Shown here one piece after another: positions 1 to 6,159 of a stretch of 11,990 nucleotides of DNA. This stretch comes from JALZDI01 sp965653225 (GTDB lineage Bacteria; Actinomycetota; Actinomycetes; Propionibacteriales; Nocardioidaceae). The DNA lies in assembly GCA_965653225.1 (NCBI GenBank), contig CBFGZI010000113.1, positions 1-11,990 on the forward strand. Reading direction: 5' to 3'. The position numbers and the translations under genes were made by a program. The number at the start of each line of letters is the position of its first letter. Position 1 is the first letter of the stretch. The notes below the pieces were generated by a model that saw only the letters and a list, made by a program, of their open reading frames with translations, was not told where the DNA came from and ran no database searches.

Positions 1-572
1 CCGGCCCGCTCCCCCACGACCCGCGCGGTCAGCGCCGGTGCGCCACACACGTCCATCACCGACAGCGAAAGCTCGGTGGGCAGGTCGTCGGGCAGCACCG
101 CGGCGATGGAGCGGCCGTACAGGATCGCGTAGCCGGAGCAGGGCACCTGCTCGCTGCGGCCGTCCCACGCCGCGAGGTCGTCCTCGATCACCAGCGGCGT
201 GAGCGTGAGCGACACCAGCGTGCTCACCCGCTGGCCGGGCTTCAGCCCGAGGGGCGAGTCGGGTCCGACCTCGTCGACGGTGCCGACCAGCATCCCGCCG
301 GACCCGGTGACCGGGTTGTGCATCTTGCCGCGGGTGCGCACGATCTGCAGCACCTCGTCCCGTACCGCAGCACCGTCGCCGTCGTGCTTGGACTGCAGCT
401 GGCGGAAGGACGCGGCGTCGAGGTTGAGCCGCTCGACGCTGACCCGCACCTCGTCCGGCCAGATCTCGCGCCGGGTGTCGAGTCGCTCGGCGGCCTGCGG
501 CAGGGCGCCGGGCGGGGTGAGCACCCGGTGCAGCCCGGTGGGATCTCCGGTGGTGATGTCGACGCCCGGCAT
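1..572 (-). CDS. kdd: L-erythro-3,5-diaminohexanoate dehydrogenase, N-terminal part (runs off left edge)
   Basis: The enzyme oxidises L-erythro-3,5-diaminohexanoate at C3 with NAD(P)+, giving 5-amino-3-oxohexanoate in the lysine fermentation route; it is cytoplasmic. The window holds the first 190 residues of a protein I expect to be about 350 long. The translation, not a long open frame elsewhere, was read from ATG 572. It shows family-typical stretches: an ERLNLDAASFRQL segment near residues 47-59, RGKMHNPVTGSGGMLVGTV near 81-99, and a cysteine-containing CSGYAILYGRS segment near 145-155. A GGAAGG ribosome site lies 8 nt before the ATG (complement of 581-586). It diverges from kamA, a partner in the same pathway, which supports the call. 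The NAD-binding half lies outside the window. Family assignment is from recalled sequence similarity to clostridial Kdd; I am confident. Confidence 0.88.
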   Translation of the reverse strand, partial: MPGVDITTGDPTGLHRVLTPPGALPQAAERLDTRREIWPDEVRVSVERLNLDAASFRQLQSKHDGDGAAVRDEVLQIVRTRGKMHNPVTGSGGMLVGTVDEVGPDSPLGLKPGQRVSTLVSLTLTPLVIEDDLAAWDGRSEQVPCSGYAILYGRSIAAVLPDDLPTELSLSVMDVCGAPALTARVVGERA

Positions 573-750
573 TGGCTCACCCTTCCGACAACTCTCCTGA
601 CACCGCGCCGTGGATGCCACAAATCTTACGGCGGTGCGTTGGACTCACCGTACGATCTCTCGTACCCTGGCAGTCAGGACGCCCGCGCACAAATCATGCA
701 CGACCGACCGTCGCGCACACCGCGCACCCCGCGATGTCTCGGGAGGAACC
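573..750. promoter_or_regulatory. Divergent kdd/kamA control region
   Basis: This 178-bp region separates two divergently transcribed lysine-degradation genes and should hold both promoters. For kamA, a TAnnnT hexamer TACCCT (663-668) lies 18 nt after a weak TTGGAC (639-644), predicting a leader of about 75 nt. For kdd, TAAGAT on the minus strand (628-623) predicts a leader of about 45 nt; no good -35 is visible for it. The region also holds a palindrome (650-665) and two copies of CACAAATC (618-625 and 688-695). Promoter hexamers in high-GC DNA are weak evidence; the divergent layout is firm. Confidence 0.5.
650..665. promoter_or_regulatory. Candidate operator palindrome between kdd and kamA
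   Basis: A perfect inverted repeat, GTACGA-TCTC-TCGTAC, occupies the spacer of the proposed kamA promoter and overlaps its -10 element, where a repressor would block RNA polymerase. Its size (16 bp, 4-bp centre) suits a dimeric regulator. The Lrp/AsnC-type protein encoded at 2489-2941 is the obvious local candidate, but that link is inference and the palindrome does not closely match the enterobacterial Lrp consensus. Confidence 0.45.
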
Positions 751-2202
751 GTGACCACAGCCGATAACCGCCTCGAGCAGCCCTACGCCTACCGTCAGGT
801 CGAGCTCGTCGAACCGGACTGGACGCGGTTCCCCGGCTGGCGCGACGTCACCAGCGAGCAGTGGGAGTCGGCGCAGTGGCAGCGCGCGCACTGCGTCAAG
901 AACATCAAGCAGCTGCGCGCGGTGCTCGGCGACCTGGTCGACGACCGGTTCTTCGCCGACCTCGAGCGCGACCAGGCCGAGCGGGCCACGATGTCGATGC
1001 TGCTGCCGCCGCAGATGCTCAACACCATCGCCCGGCACACGGACCCCGCCGGCCCGGGCTCGCTCACCGAGGCCTTCTACGCAGACCCGGTGCGCCGCTA
1101 CATGCTGCCGGTGTTCTCCGACCGTCGTACCGACTGGCCGAGCCACCCGCACGCGACCCGCGACTCGCTGCACGAGCACGACATGTGGGTCGCGGAGGGG
1201 CTGACCCATCGCTACCCCACCAAGGTGCTGGCCGAGATCCTGCCGACCTGCCCGCAGTACTGCGGCCACTGCACGCGCATGGACCTGGTCGGCAACTCCA
1301 CCCCGACGGTCGACAAGCTGAGGTTCGAGCTCAAGCCGGTCGACCGGCTCGCCGCCCACCTCGACTACCTCCGGAGGACGCCGTCGGTGCGCGACGTGGT
1401 GGTGTCCGGCGGAGACGTGGCGAACATGCCGTGGAAGCGCCTGGAGGAGTACGTCTCGGCGCTGCTCGACGTCGACAACATCCGCGACATCCGGCTGGCG
1501 ACCAAGGCGCTGATGGGGCTGCCGCAGCACTGGCTGCAGGACGACGTGCGCGCCGGCATGGAGCGGCTCGCCACCAAGGCGCGCTCGCGCGGCGCGCAGA
1601 TCGCGATCCACACCCACGTCAACCACGCCAACTCGGTGACCCCGCTGGTGGCCAAGGCGTCGCGGGCGATGCTCGACACCGGCATCCGCGACATCCGCAA
1701 CCAGGGCGTGCTGATGGAGGGCGTCAACGCCGACCCGCACGCGCTGCTCGACCTGTGCTTCGCGCTGCTCGACGGCGCCGCCGTGATGCCCTACTACTTC
1801 TACATGTGCGACATGATCCCGTTCAGCGAGCACTGGCGGGTCTCGGTCGACAAGGCGCAGTACCTCCAGCACCACATCATGGGATACCTGCCCGGCTTCG
1901 CGACGCCGCGCATCGTCTGCGACGTGCCGTTCGTCGGCAAGCGCTGGGTGCACCAGCTCGCCGAGTACGACCGTGAGCACGGCATCTCGTACTGGACGAA
2001 GAACTACCGCACCTCGATCGAGGCAACCGACCCCGAGGCGCTGGAGCGACTGTACGAGTACTACGACCCGATCCACACGCTGCCCGAGGCCGGACAGCAG
2101 TGGTGGGCCGACCACGCCGGCGACCACCTGGCCGAGGCCGAGCGCCGCGCCGCCGCCTCCCGGCAGGCCGCGGAGAACCAGAAGCTGATCACCATCCGCT
2201 GA
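751..2202 (+). CDS. kamA: Lysine 2,3-aminomutase (radical SAM, PLP-dependent)
   Basis: Interconverts L-lysine and L-beta-lysine using a [4Fe-4S] cluster, S-adenosylmethionine and PLP. The 483-residue protein has the radical SAM CxxxCxxC motif at C167, C171 and C174, followed by R176, which matches the family's substrate-binding arginine. D354 and D391 are 37 residues apart, exactly as the two lysine-binding aspartates of the clostridial enzyme; glutamate 2,3-aminomutases replace these with Lys and Asn, so lysine is the likely substrate. The PLP lysine is probably K397, but the usual PGGGGK loop reads PFVGK, one residue shorter. No cysteine follows C390, so the C-terminal zinc cysteines of the clostridial enzyme are absent. 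The protein is longer than the roughly 416-residue clostridial form. GTG 751 was chosen because GGGAGG (741-746) sits 4 nt upstream; the frame stays open to 610 but crosses the promoter region. Divergent kdd supports a catabolic role. Confidence 0.9.
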   Translation: MTTADNRLEQPYAYRQVELVEPDWTRFPGWRDVTSEQWESAQWQRAHCVKNIKQLRAVLGDLVDDRFFADLERDQAERATMSMLLPPQMLNTIARHTDPAGPGSLTEAFYADPVRRYMLPVFSDRRTDWPSHPHATRDSLHEHDMWVAEGLTHRYPTKVLAEILPTCPQYCGHCTRMDLVGNSTPTVDKLRFELKPVDRLAAHLDYLRRTPSVRDVVVSGGDVANMPWKRLEEYVSALLDVDNIRDIRLATKALMGLPQHWLQDDVRAGMERLATKARSRGAQIAIHTHVNHANSVTPLVAKASRAMLDTGIRDIRNQGVLMEGVNADPHALLDLCFALLDGAAVMPYYFYMCDMIPFSEHWRVSVDKAQYLQHHIMGYLPGFATPRIVCDVPFVGKRWVHQLAEYDREHGISYWTKNYRTSIEATDPEALERLYEYYDPIHTLPEAGQQWWADHAGDHLAEAERRAAASRQAAENQKLITIR

Positions 2203-2218
2203 CCCTTTGTTCGTCTGC

Positions 2219-2233
2219 GACGCCACCGGCGTC
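2219..2233 (+). terminator. Weak hairpin after kamA
   Basis: A 6-bp perfect stem with a 3-nt loop (GACGCC-ACC-GGCGTC) starts 17 nt after the kamA stop codon. No T-run follows, so it is at best a weak actinobacterial-style terminator; it also falls inside a repeated CGTCTGCGA motif (2212-2220 and 2230-2238), which could explain it by chance. Confidence 0.3.
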
Positions 2234-2341
2234 TGCGATGGATGGGCTTTGGCAGTGGGAGGGCCTTTGGCAGCCTTAGCCCGTGCCGACAGGTCTGCGT
2301 TGGCGCGGGTCCTTGGCGACTAAGAGGAGGCGGGGGTGTGG

Positions 2342-2404
2342 GCCGCGTCGATTGGCGCGTTCCGGTTGCGTCGCCGCGTCGATTGGCGCGTTCCGGTTGC
2401 GTCG
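2342..2404. repeat. Perfect 31-bp tandem duplication in kamA-Lrp gap
   Basis: Two adjacent identical 31-bp units (2343-2373 and 2374-2404) lie in the 286-bp gap between convergent kamA and the Lrp gene. The unit contains ATTGGCGCGTTCCGGTTGCG. A degraded relative, TTGGCGCGGGTCC, occurs just upstream at about 2299-2311. No spacer separates the copies, so this is not a CRISPR. The rest of the 2203-2488 gap carries other short duplications (CGTCTGCGA twice; GGGCTTTGGCAG at 2244-2255 against GGGCCTTTGGCAG at 2261-2273) and no convincing gene. Confidence 0.95.
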
Positions 2405-2488
2405 ATGGCCCAGCACACAACCGCTTCGCGCCATTCAACGAGTCGGCACAGGCGTACCGCAGACGATCGAGCGTGGGCGGTGGGTCGC

Positions 2489-2941
2489 TCAGGAGTCGAC
2501 GACGGGGCGGTTCTCGTACGGCGTGGACAGCACGATGGTCGTGCGGGTGGCGACGTTGGCCGCGGCGCGGATGCGTGCCAGCAGGTCCTCGAGGCCGGTC
2601 GGCGTGGGGACCCTGACCTTCAGCAGGTAGGACTCCTCGCCCGCCACCGACCAGCACGACTCGATCTCGCTGATGTCGCGGAGCCGGTCCGGTGAGTCGT
2701 CGGGCTGGCCCGGGTCGACGGGGCGGATGGCGATGAACGCGGTCAGCGGCAGGTTCATCTGCTCGAAGTCGACCTGGGCCGTGTAGCCGCGGATCACCCC
2801 GCGCTGCTCGAGGCGCTTGACCCGCTGGTGCACCGCGGAGGTGGAGAGCCCCGTCGCCTTGCCGAGATCGGTGAACGACATGCGCCCGTCCGCGGCGAGC
2901 AGCCGCACGATCTTCAGGTCCAGGTCTTCCACGCCCGACAC
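2489..2941 (-). CDS. Lrp/AsnC family transcriptional regulator
   Basis: A 150-residue, full-length Lrp/AsnC protein. An N-terminal winged helix-turn-helix (about residues 5-52) contains the family pattern DLGKATGLSTSAVHQRVKRL, followed by the RGVIRGY turn and a RAM-type ligand-binding domain (about 65-145) with the VAGEESYLLKV strand. Such proteins bind amino acids and act as dimers or octamers on promoters. The gene lies 26 bp after the VWA-protein stop on the same strand and is convergent with kamA; lysine or a derivative is a guess for the effector. No Shine-Dalgarno is visible. GTG 2941 is annotated, but TAGGGT (2945-2940) lies 7 nt before a second in-frame GTG at 2932, so a leaderless 147-residue product is equally likely. 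The open frame continues upstream through the neighbouring gene, but only as its shadow. Confidence 0.9.
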   Translation of the reverse strand: MSGVEDLDLKIVRLLAADGRMSFTDLGKATGLSTSAVHQRVKRLEQRGVIRGYTAQVDFEQMNLPLTAFIAIRPVDPGQPDDSPDRLRDISEIESCWSVAGEESYLLKVRVPTPTGLEDLLARIRAAANVATRTTIVLSTPYENRPVVDS

Positions 2942-2967
2942 CCTAGCGACGGTTCGTCCGCATGGCG

Positions 2968-4746
2968 TTACTGCAGACCCCATCCGACGCGTTCCAGCAA
3001 CGCGTCGTTGAACACGGCCTCGAGGTCGCGGGGGTCGCGTACGACGTAGTTGCGACCGCCGGTGGCCTCGGCCATGCGACGCAGGGCCGAGGCGTCGGCG
3101 TCCGGCCCGACGCCGATGGTGATCAGACGGACCGGCCGGGACGGGTCGCGCTGGCTGCGCAGGGTGGCCAGCAACCGGTCGAGGCTGATCCCGTCGTCGT
3201 CGTTGCGTCCGTCGGTCAGCAGCAGGACGCCGTTGAAACGCTGAGGGTCGTAGCCGGCCACGGCCGACCGGTAGGCCGCGAGCGCGGTGTCGTAGAGCCC
3301 AGTGCCTCCGGCGGTGAGCGACGGCAGCTGCTGGATGGCGCCGGTCAGCCGGTCGCGCTGGGTCCCCTTGCCGTACTGGTCGCCCAGCTCGCGCACCGGC
3401 ACCAGCTCCCGGTAGTCGTTGTCGCCGCGGCCGAGGCCGGAGGAGAACGCCCACAGACCCATCTGCCAGGTGACCGGAAGGTCCTGCAGCGCGCTGGTTG
3501 CCGCGTCGCGGGTCAGCTGGACCCGGGTGCGGCCACCGGCGGCGTAGTCCTCCATGGACTCGGAGACGTCCAGCACGGCGAGCATGCGCGCGTCGGAGCT
3601 CAGGGAGACCCAGGTGTTGAGCAACGTGCCGGCCGCCTGCGGCTGCACGACACCGAGCTCGGTAACTGTTCCGACACTGCCGTCGGCGTTGGTCGGAGTG
3701 CCCGCCTCCGGCCGGAAGCCCGCGCTCTGCAGGCGTTGCTCGGCGGCGCGCGAGGCCAGCCGCTGGGAGAGCAGCCGTGCGGCCTCCGATGCGGCGTCGG
3801 CCTCGGCACCGGTCGCCACGGGGACCAGGGGGTAGTCCATCAGGATCGTGCCCGAACGCGGGACCGTGGTCGTGAGGCCGGCGCTCTTCATCTTCGCGGC
3901 GTGGGAGATCGCCTTCTGCTCGGTGGTGGGGAACCACCCGCTGGTGTCGCCGACCCCAGTCGAGGCGTTCTGGATGATGTCGGTGTCGCCGAGGGAGTAC
4001 TGCGGTGCGGACTGCGCTGCCGACACCAGCCAGTGCGACAGCGTCGTACCGCTGGTCACGCCCTTGACCGCCTCGGCGTGCAGCGCCTCCAGCGCCCCGA
4101 AGCTGGCACCCGTCGTGGTGGGGTCGAGCATGGTCGCACCGGGTTGCGACATCGCCTCCAGCCAGGTGTCGGGACGCTGACCGCCGGGTCCCGCGATCAC
4201 GACGGGCGTCTTCGCCACCGAGCGGGGCGTCCGGTCGGGCACCGACGCCGGCAGCTGCGACAGCCATGCGGAGGTGTCGGGGATCCACAGGTCGGGGGCG
4301 TGCGTGCCGTTGGTGATCGCCGCGACCGCCTTGCCGGGATCGGTCGGCTGGACGCTCAGCAGGCAGCCCTGCGAGGTCTCGAGGGGCTCGTTGCCGTTGG
4401 ACGCCACGGCCTTGACGATGGCCGCGAGCTCAGGCGCCGCGGCCACCGTGAGCGTGTCGTCGTCGCCGCACCCCCCGGAGCCGAACGTGGACAGCGCCGA
4501 CCATCCCGCCACCGAGAACAGCGCGATCACCGAGGCCAGGAGGATGACGCTCCCCCGCTTCCAGCCTTCCAATGGACCCCACGGCCACTCCGGGCGTTCT
4601 GGGCCCCTTGGCCCTCCTGGCCGCTCTGAACGTTCTGTCCGTTCCGGCTGCTCTGCCTGTTCTGTACGCTCGCTGCGCTCGTCCCCGGCCGCACGCGGGC
4701 GCCGACGGGCGCCGCCAGCGGACGCTGCGGCGTGACGTCCGGGCAT
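2968..4746 (-). CDS. Membrane-anchored solute-binding-like plus VWA domain protein
   Basis: A 592-residue protein with an arginine-rich start, a low-complexity stretch of three-residue repeats (about 22-57), one membrane segment (about 65-87) and a large presumably extracytoplasmic part. Residues about 97-340 resemble a periplasmic-type solute-binding domain (TLTVAAAPELAAIV, then APDLWIPDTSAWL). Residues about 385-580 form a von Willebrand A domain with an intact metal site: DVSES (D393, S395, S397), T482 in GGTG, and D512 in LLLTDG. This architecture is recurrent in actinobacteria; its role is not established to my knowledge, and metal-dependent protein binding at the cell surface is the usual VWA inference. 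C93 and C128 could pair. ATG 4746 is preceded at 7 nt by a strong AGGAGG. No chaperone-type AAA partner such as MoxR is adjacent. Confidence 0.85.
   Translation of the reverse strand: MPGRHAAASAGGARRRPRAAGDERSERTEQAEQPERTERSERPGGPRGPERPEWPWGPLEGWKRGSVILLASVIALFSVAGWSALSTFGSGGCGDDDTLTVAAAPELAAIVKAVASNGNEPLETSQGCLLSVQPTDPGKAVAAITNGTHAPDLWIPDTSAWLSQLPASVPDRTPRSVAKTPVVIAGPGGQRPDTWLEAMSQPGATMLDPTTTGASFGALEALHAEAVKGVTSGTTLSHWLVSAAQSAPQYSLGDTDIIQNASTGVGDTSGWFPTTEQKAISHAAKMKSAGLTTTVPRSGTILMDYPLVPVATGAEADAASEAARLLSQRLASRAAEQRLQSAGFRPEAGTPTNADGSVGTVTELGVVQPQAAGTLLNTWVSLSSDARMLAVLDVSESMEDYAAGGRTRVQLTRDAATSALQDLPVTWQMGLWAFSSGLGRGDNDYRELVPVRELGDQYGKGTQRDRLTGAIQQLPSLTAGGTGLYDTALAAYRSAVAGYDPQRFNGVLLLTDGRNDDDGISLDRLLATLRSQRDPSRPVRLITIGVGPDADASALRRMAEATGGRNYVVRDPRDLEAVFNDALLERVGWGLQ
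4576..4683 (-). repeat. In-frame 9-bp / three-residue repeats in the VWA protein
   Basis: Residues 22-57 of the VWA protein read as twelve triplets: DER, SER, TEQ, AEQ, PER, TER, SER, PGG, PRG, PER, PEW, PWG. On DNA this is a degenerate 9-bp unit of the type AGAACRGNC. The segment lies on the cytoplasmic side just before the membrane helix. Such coding minisatellites can change copy number without breaking the frame. Confidence 0.8.
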
Positions 4747-5166
4747 GGCAGGGCCTCCTCACGCGCGTGCGCCGGGCAAACTAGCAGGTTTCCGGCCATC
4801 GGTGCGCATTCGCATGGGCCGCCCGTTACGCGACGTGACGCGACTCACCTGTCTCAGGGGGTGAGTTCACCTCTCAGTAACCGAGATCGCGTGACTTTTT
4901 GCCTGATCCGCCCCGAGCTGAGTAGCCATCGACGGCCGGTTGGGTGGTCACCGATTGGCAGGGGGGAGCGCGCTGGGTTCCGCTCGGAAGTCCGCCCCCC
5001 GCACGTGGCAGGCGAGGGAAGACCTTGGCGGTCCCGACCACCACGATCCTGCGCGGCCTCGACGGCCCACGGTTCGCGGCGCCGGCCGGAGGCAAGCGCG
5101 CGGCCCGGCGGCCGAGCAGCACCAGCGCCGATAACCATCGACCACCACGTCTGGAAGGCTGTGGGC
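4747..5166. other. Non-coding divergent region between VWA protein and exonuclease
   Basis: This 420-bp stretch holds no gene I can support. Near the VWA side, TAGTTT on the minus strand (4783-4778) could be that gene's -10 element, giving a leader of about 25 nt. The centre (4828-4877) has clustered direct and inverted repeats. Toward the exonuclease, a G6/C6 stem (4961-4966 with 4995-5000) encloses a TTCCG-CT-CGGAA hairpin (4978-4989), and a smaller GACC-TTGGC-GGTC hairpin lies at 5021-5033. The exonuclease frame is open across the whole region, but the only good ribosome site is at 5153-5158. I recognise no known riboswitch. Confidence 0.5.
4828..4877. repeat. Cluster of short direct and inverted repeats
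   Basis: ACGCGAC occurs at 4828-4834 and again at 4838-4844, exactly 10 bp apart, one helical turn. It runs into an inverted pair ACTCACC (4843-4849) and GGTGAGT (4860-4866), and the second arm overlaps another inverted pair, GGTGA-GT-TCACC (4860-4871). CACCTGTCTCAG (4846-4857) is nearly repeated as CACCTCTCAG (4868-4877). The layout resembles a multi-site protein-binding region in a divergent promoter; the protein is unknown. Confidence 0.5.
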
Positions 5167-6111
5167 ATGACCGGGGACTCTCGCGTTCTCCTGCTCGACT
5201 CCGCCTCCCTGTACTTCCGGGCGTTCTTCGGCGTGCCCGACTCGGTCCGGGCACCGGACGGCACACCCGTCAACGCCGTACGAGGGCTGTTGGACTTCAT
5301 CACCCGGCTGGTGGGCCAGTACCAGCCGACCCACCTGGCGTGCTGCTGGGACAACGACTGGCGGCCGACCTGGCGCGTCGAGCTGCTCCCGACGTACAAG
5401 GCGCACCGAGTGGCGAGCCCCGTGCCCGGCGGCGTGGACGTCGAGGAGACACCGGACCCGCTGGAGACGCAGGTGCCGGTGATCGCCGATGTGCTCGACG
5501 CGCTCGGGCTGGCCGTGGTCGGTGCCGACGGCTACGAGGCCGACGACGTGATCGGCACACTCGTCGAGCGCGCGGCCCGCGCCGGCATGGCCGCCGACAT
5601 CGTCACCGGCGACCGCGACCTGTTCCAGCTCGTCGACGACAAGCGCTCCGTGCGCGTGCTCTACACCGCGCGTGGTGTGGGCAAGCACGAGGTCATCGAC
5701 GAGGCGGCGGTCGTACGCCGCTACTCCGTGCTCCCCGAGCAGTACGCCGACTTCGCCACGATGCGCGGAGACAGCTCCGACGGGCTGCCCGGCGTGCCCG
5801 GCGTGGGCGAGAAGACCGCGGCCAGCCTGCTGCGCACCTACGGCGACCTCGACAGCATCCTCGCCGCGGCGGCCGAGGGCGACGGCAGCATGTCGGCCGG
5901 CGTGCGCGGCAAGCTGGCCGCGGCCGCGGACTATCTCGAGGTGGCCCCGCAGGTGGTCGCGGTGTGCCGCGACCTCGACGTCGGCGAGCCCGACCTCCGG
6001 CTGCCCGACCCCGTGCCCCGCGACCCCGAGCGCTTCGCCGAGCTCCGGGAGCGGTGGGGGCTGGGCGGGTCCGCCGACCGGGTGGTCGACGCCTTGATGT
6101 CACGTTCCTGA
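5167..6111 (+). CDS. Stand-alone 5'-3' exonuclease (Pol I N-terminal / FEN family)
   Basis: A 314-residue nuclease equivalent to the 5'-nuclease domain of DNA polymerase I but without a polymerase. It would remove RNA primers or 5' flaps during replication and repair. The full acidic set for two metal sites is visible: D11, E124, D126, D127, D149, D151, D202 and D205, in the motifs LLLDSASLYFRAFF, GYEADDVIGTL, VTGDRDLFQL and MRGDSSDGLPG. A helix-hairpin-helix follows (GVPGVGEKTAASLL, about 209-222). ATG 5167 is favoured by GGAAGG (5153-5158) 8 nt upstream; GTG 5161 is too close to that site. It is convergent with helY across the decarboxylase/sigma pair; a nearby 5'-3' exonuclease is, as I recall, also found beside mycobacterial helY. 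Confidence 0.92.
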   Translation: MTGDSRVLLLDSASLYFRAFFGVPDSVRAPDGTPVNAVRGLLDFITRLVGQYQPTHLACCWDNDWRPTWRVELLPTYKAHRVASPVPGGVDVEETPDPLETQVPVIADVLDALGLAVVGADGYEADDVIGTLVERAARAGMAADIVTGDRDLFQLVDDKRSVRVLYTARGVGKHEVIDEAAVVRRYSVLPEQYADFATMRGDSSDGLPGVPGVGEKTAASLLRTYGDLDSILAAAAEGDGSMSAGVRGKLAAAADYLEVAPQVVAVCRDLDVGEPDLRLPDPVPRDPERFAELRERWGLGGSADRVVDALMSRS

Positions 6112-6124
6112 GCCCTGCTCGGTC
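6098..6124 (+). promoter_or_regulatory. Candidate ECF41-type promoter of the decarboxylase/sigma operon
   Basis: TGTCACG (6098-6104), then 16 nt, then GGTC (6121-6124). From memory the published ECF41 target signature is TGTCACA, about 16 nt, CGTC, so this matches 6 of 7 and 3 of 4 bases at the right spacing. It overlaps the last codons of the exonuclease gene and would start transcription about 30 nt before the ATG at 6160. It lies directly upstream of an operon encoding an ECF41 factor, consistent with self-activation. The -10 half is short, so chance cannot be excluded. Confidence 0.55.
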
Positions 6125-6159
6125 GACACTGGTGAGAGCGACGACGCAAGGAGGACACC

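Noticed and set aside
610..750. N-terminal extension of KamA from ATG 610
   Set aside because: The extra 47 residues cross the divergent promoter region, have no family similarity, and the GTG at 751 has a strong ribosome site.
694..2226. Long open frame antisense to kamA, and similar long frames antisense or out of frame to the VWA, exonuclease and helY genes
   Set aside because: They are shadows of high-GC codon bias: Arg/Ala/Gly/Val-rich translations without recognisable motifs.
2342..2404. Possible CRISPR repeats (31-bp unit resembles CRISPR repeat length)
   Set aside because: The two units are directly adjacent with no spacer and there are only two copies; no cas gene is present.
2942..4288. 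A fusion of the Lrp regulator to a long upstream region in the same frame
   Set aside because: The upstream part is the out-of-frame shadow of the VWA gene; the Lrp domain is complete from 2941 or 2932.
4940..5134. 64-residue plus-strand open frame upstream of the exonuclease
   Set aside because: No good ribosome site, low-complexity Arg/Ala/Pro translation, and no recognisable similarity.
4747..5166. Possible c-di-AMP (ydaO-type) or other known riboswitch before the exonuclease
   Set aside because: I could not find the conserved core sequences I know for that class, and the downstream gene is not a usual target.
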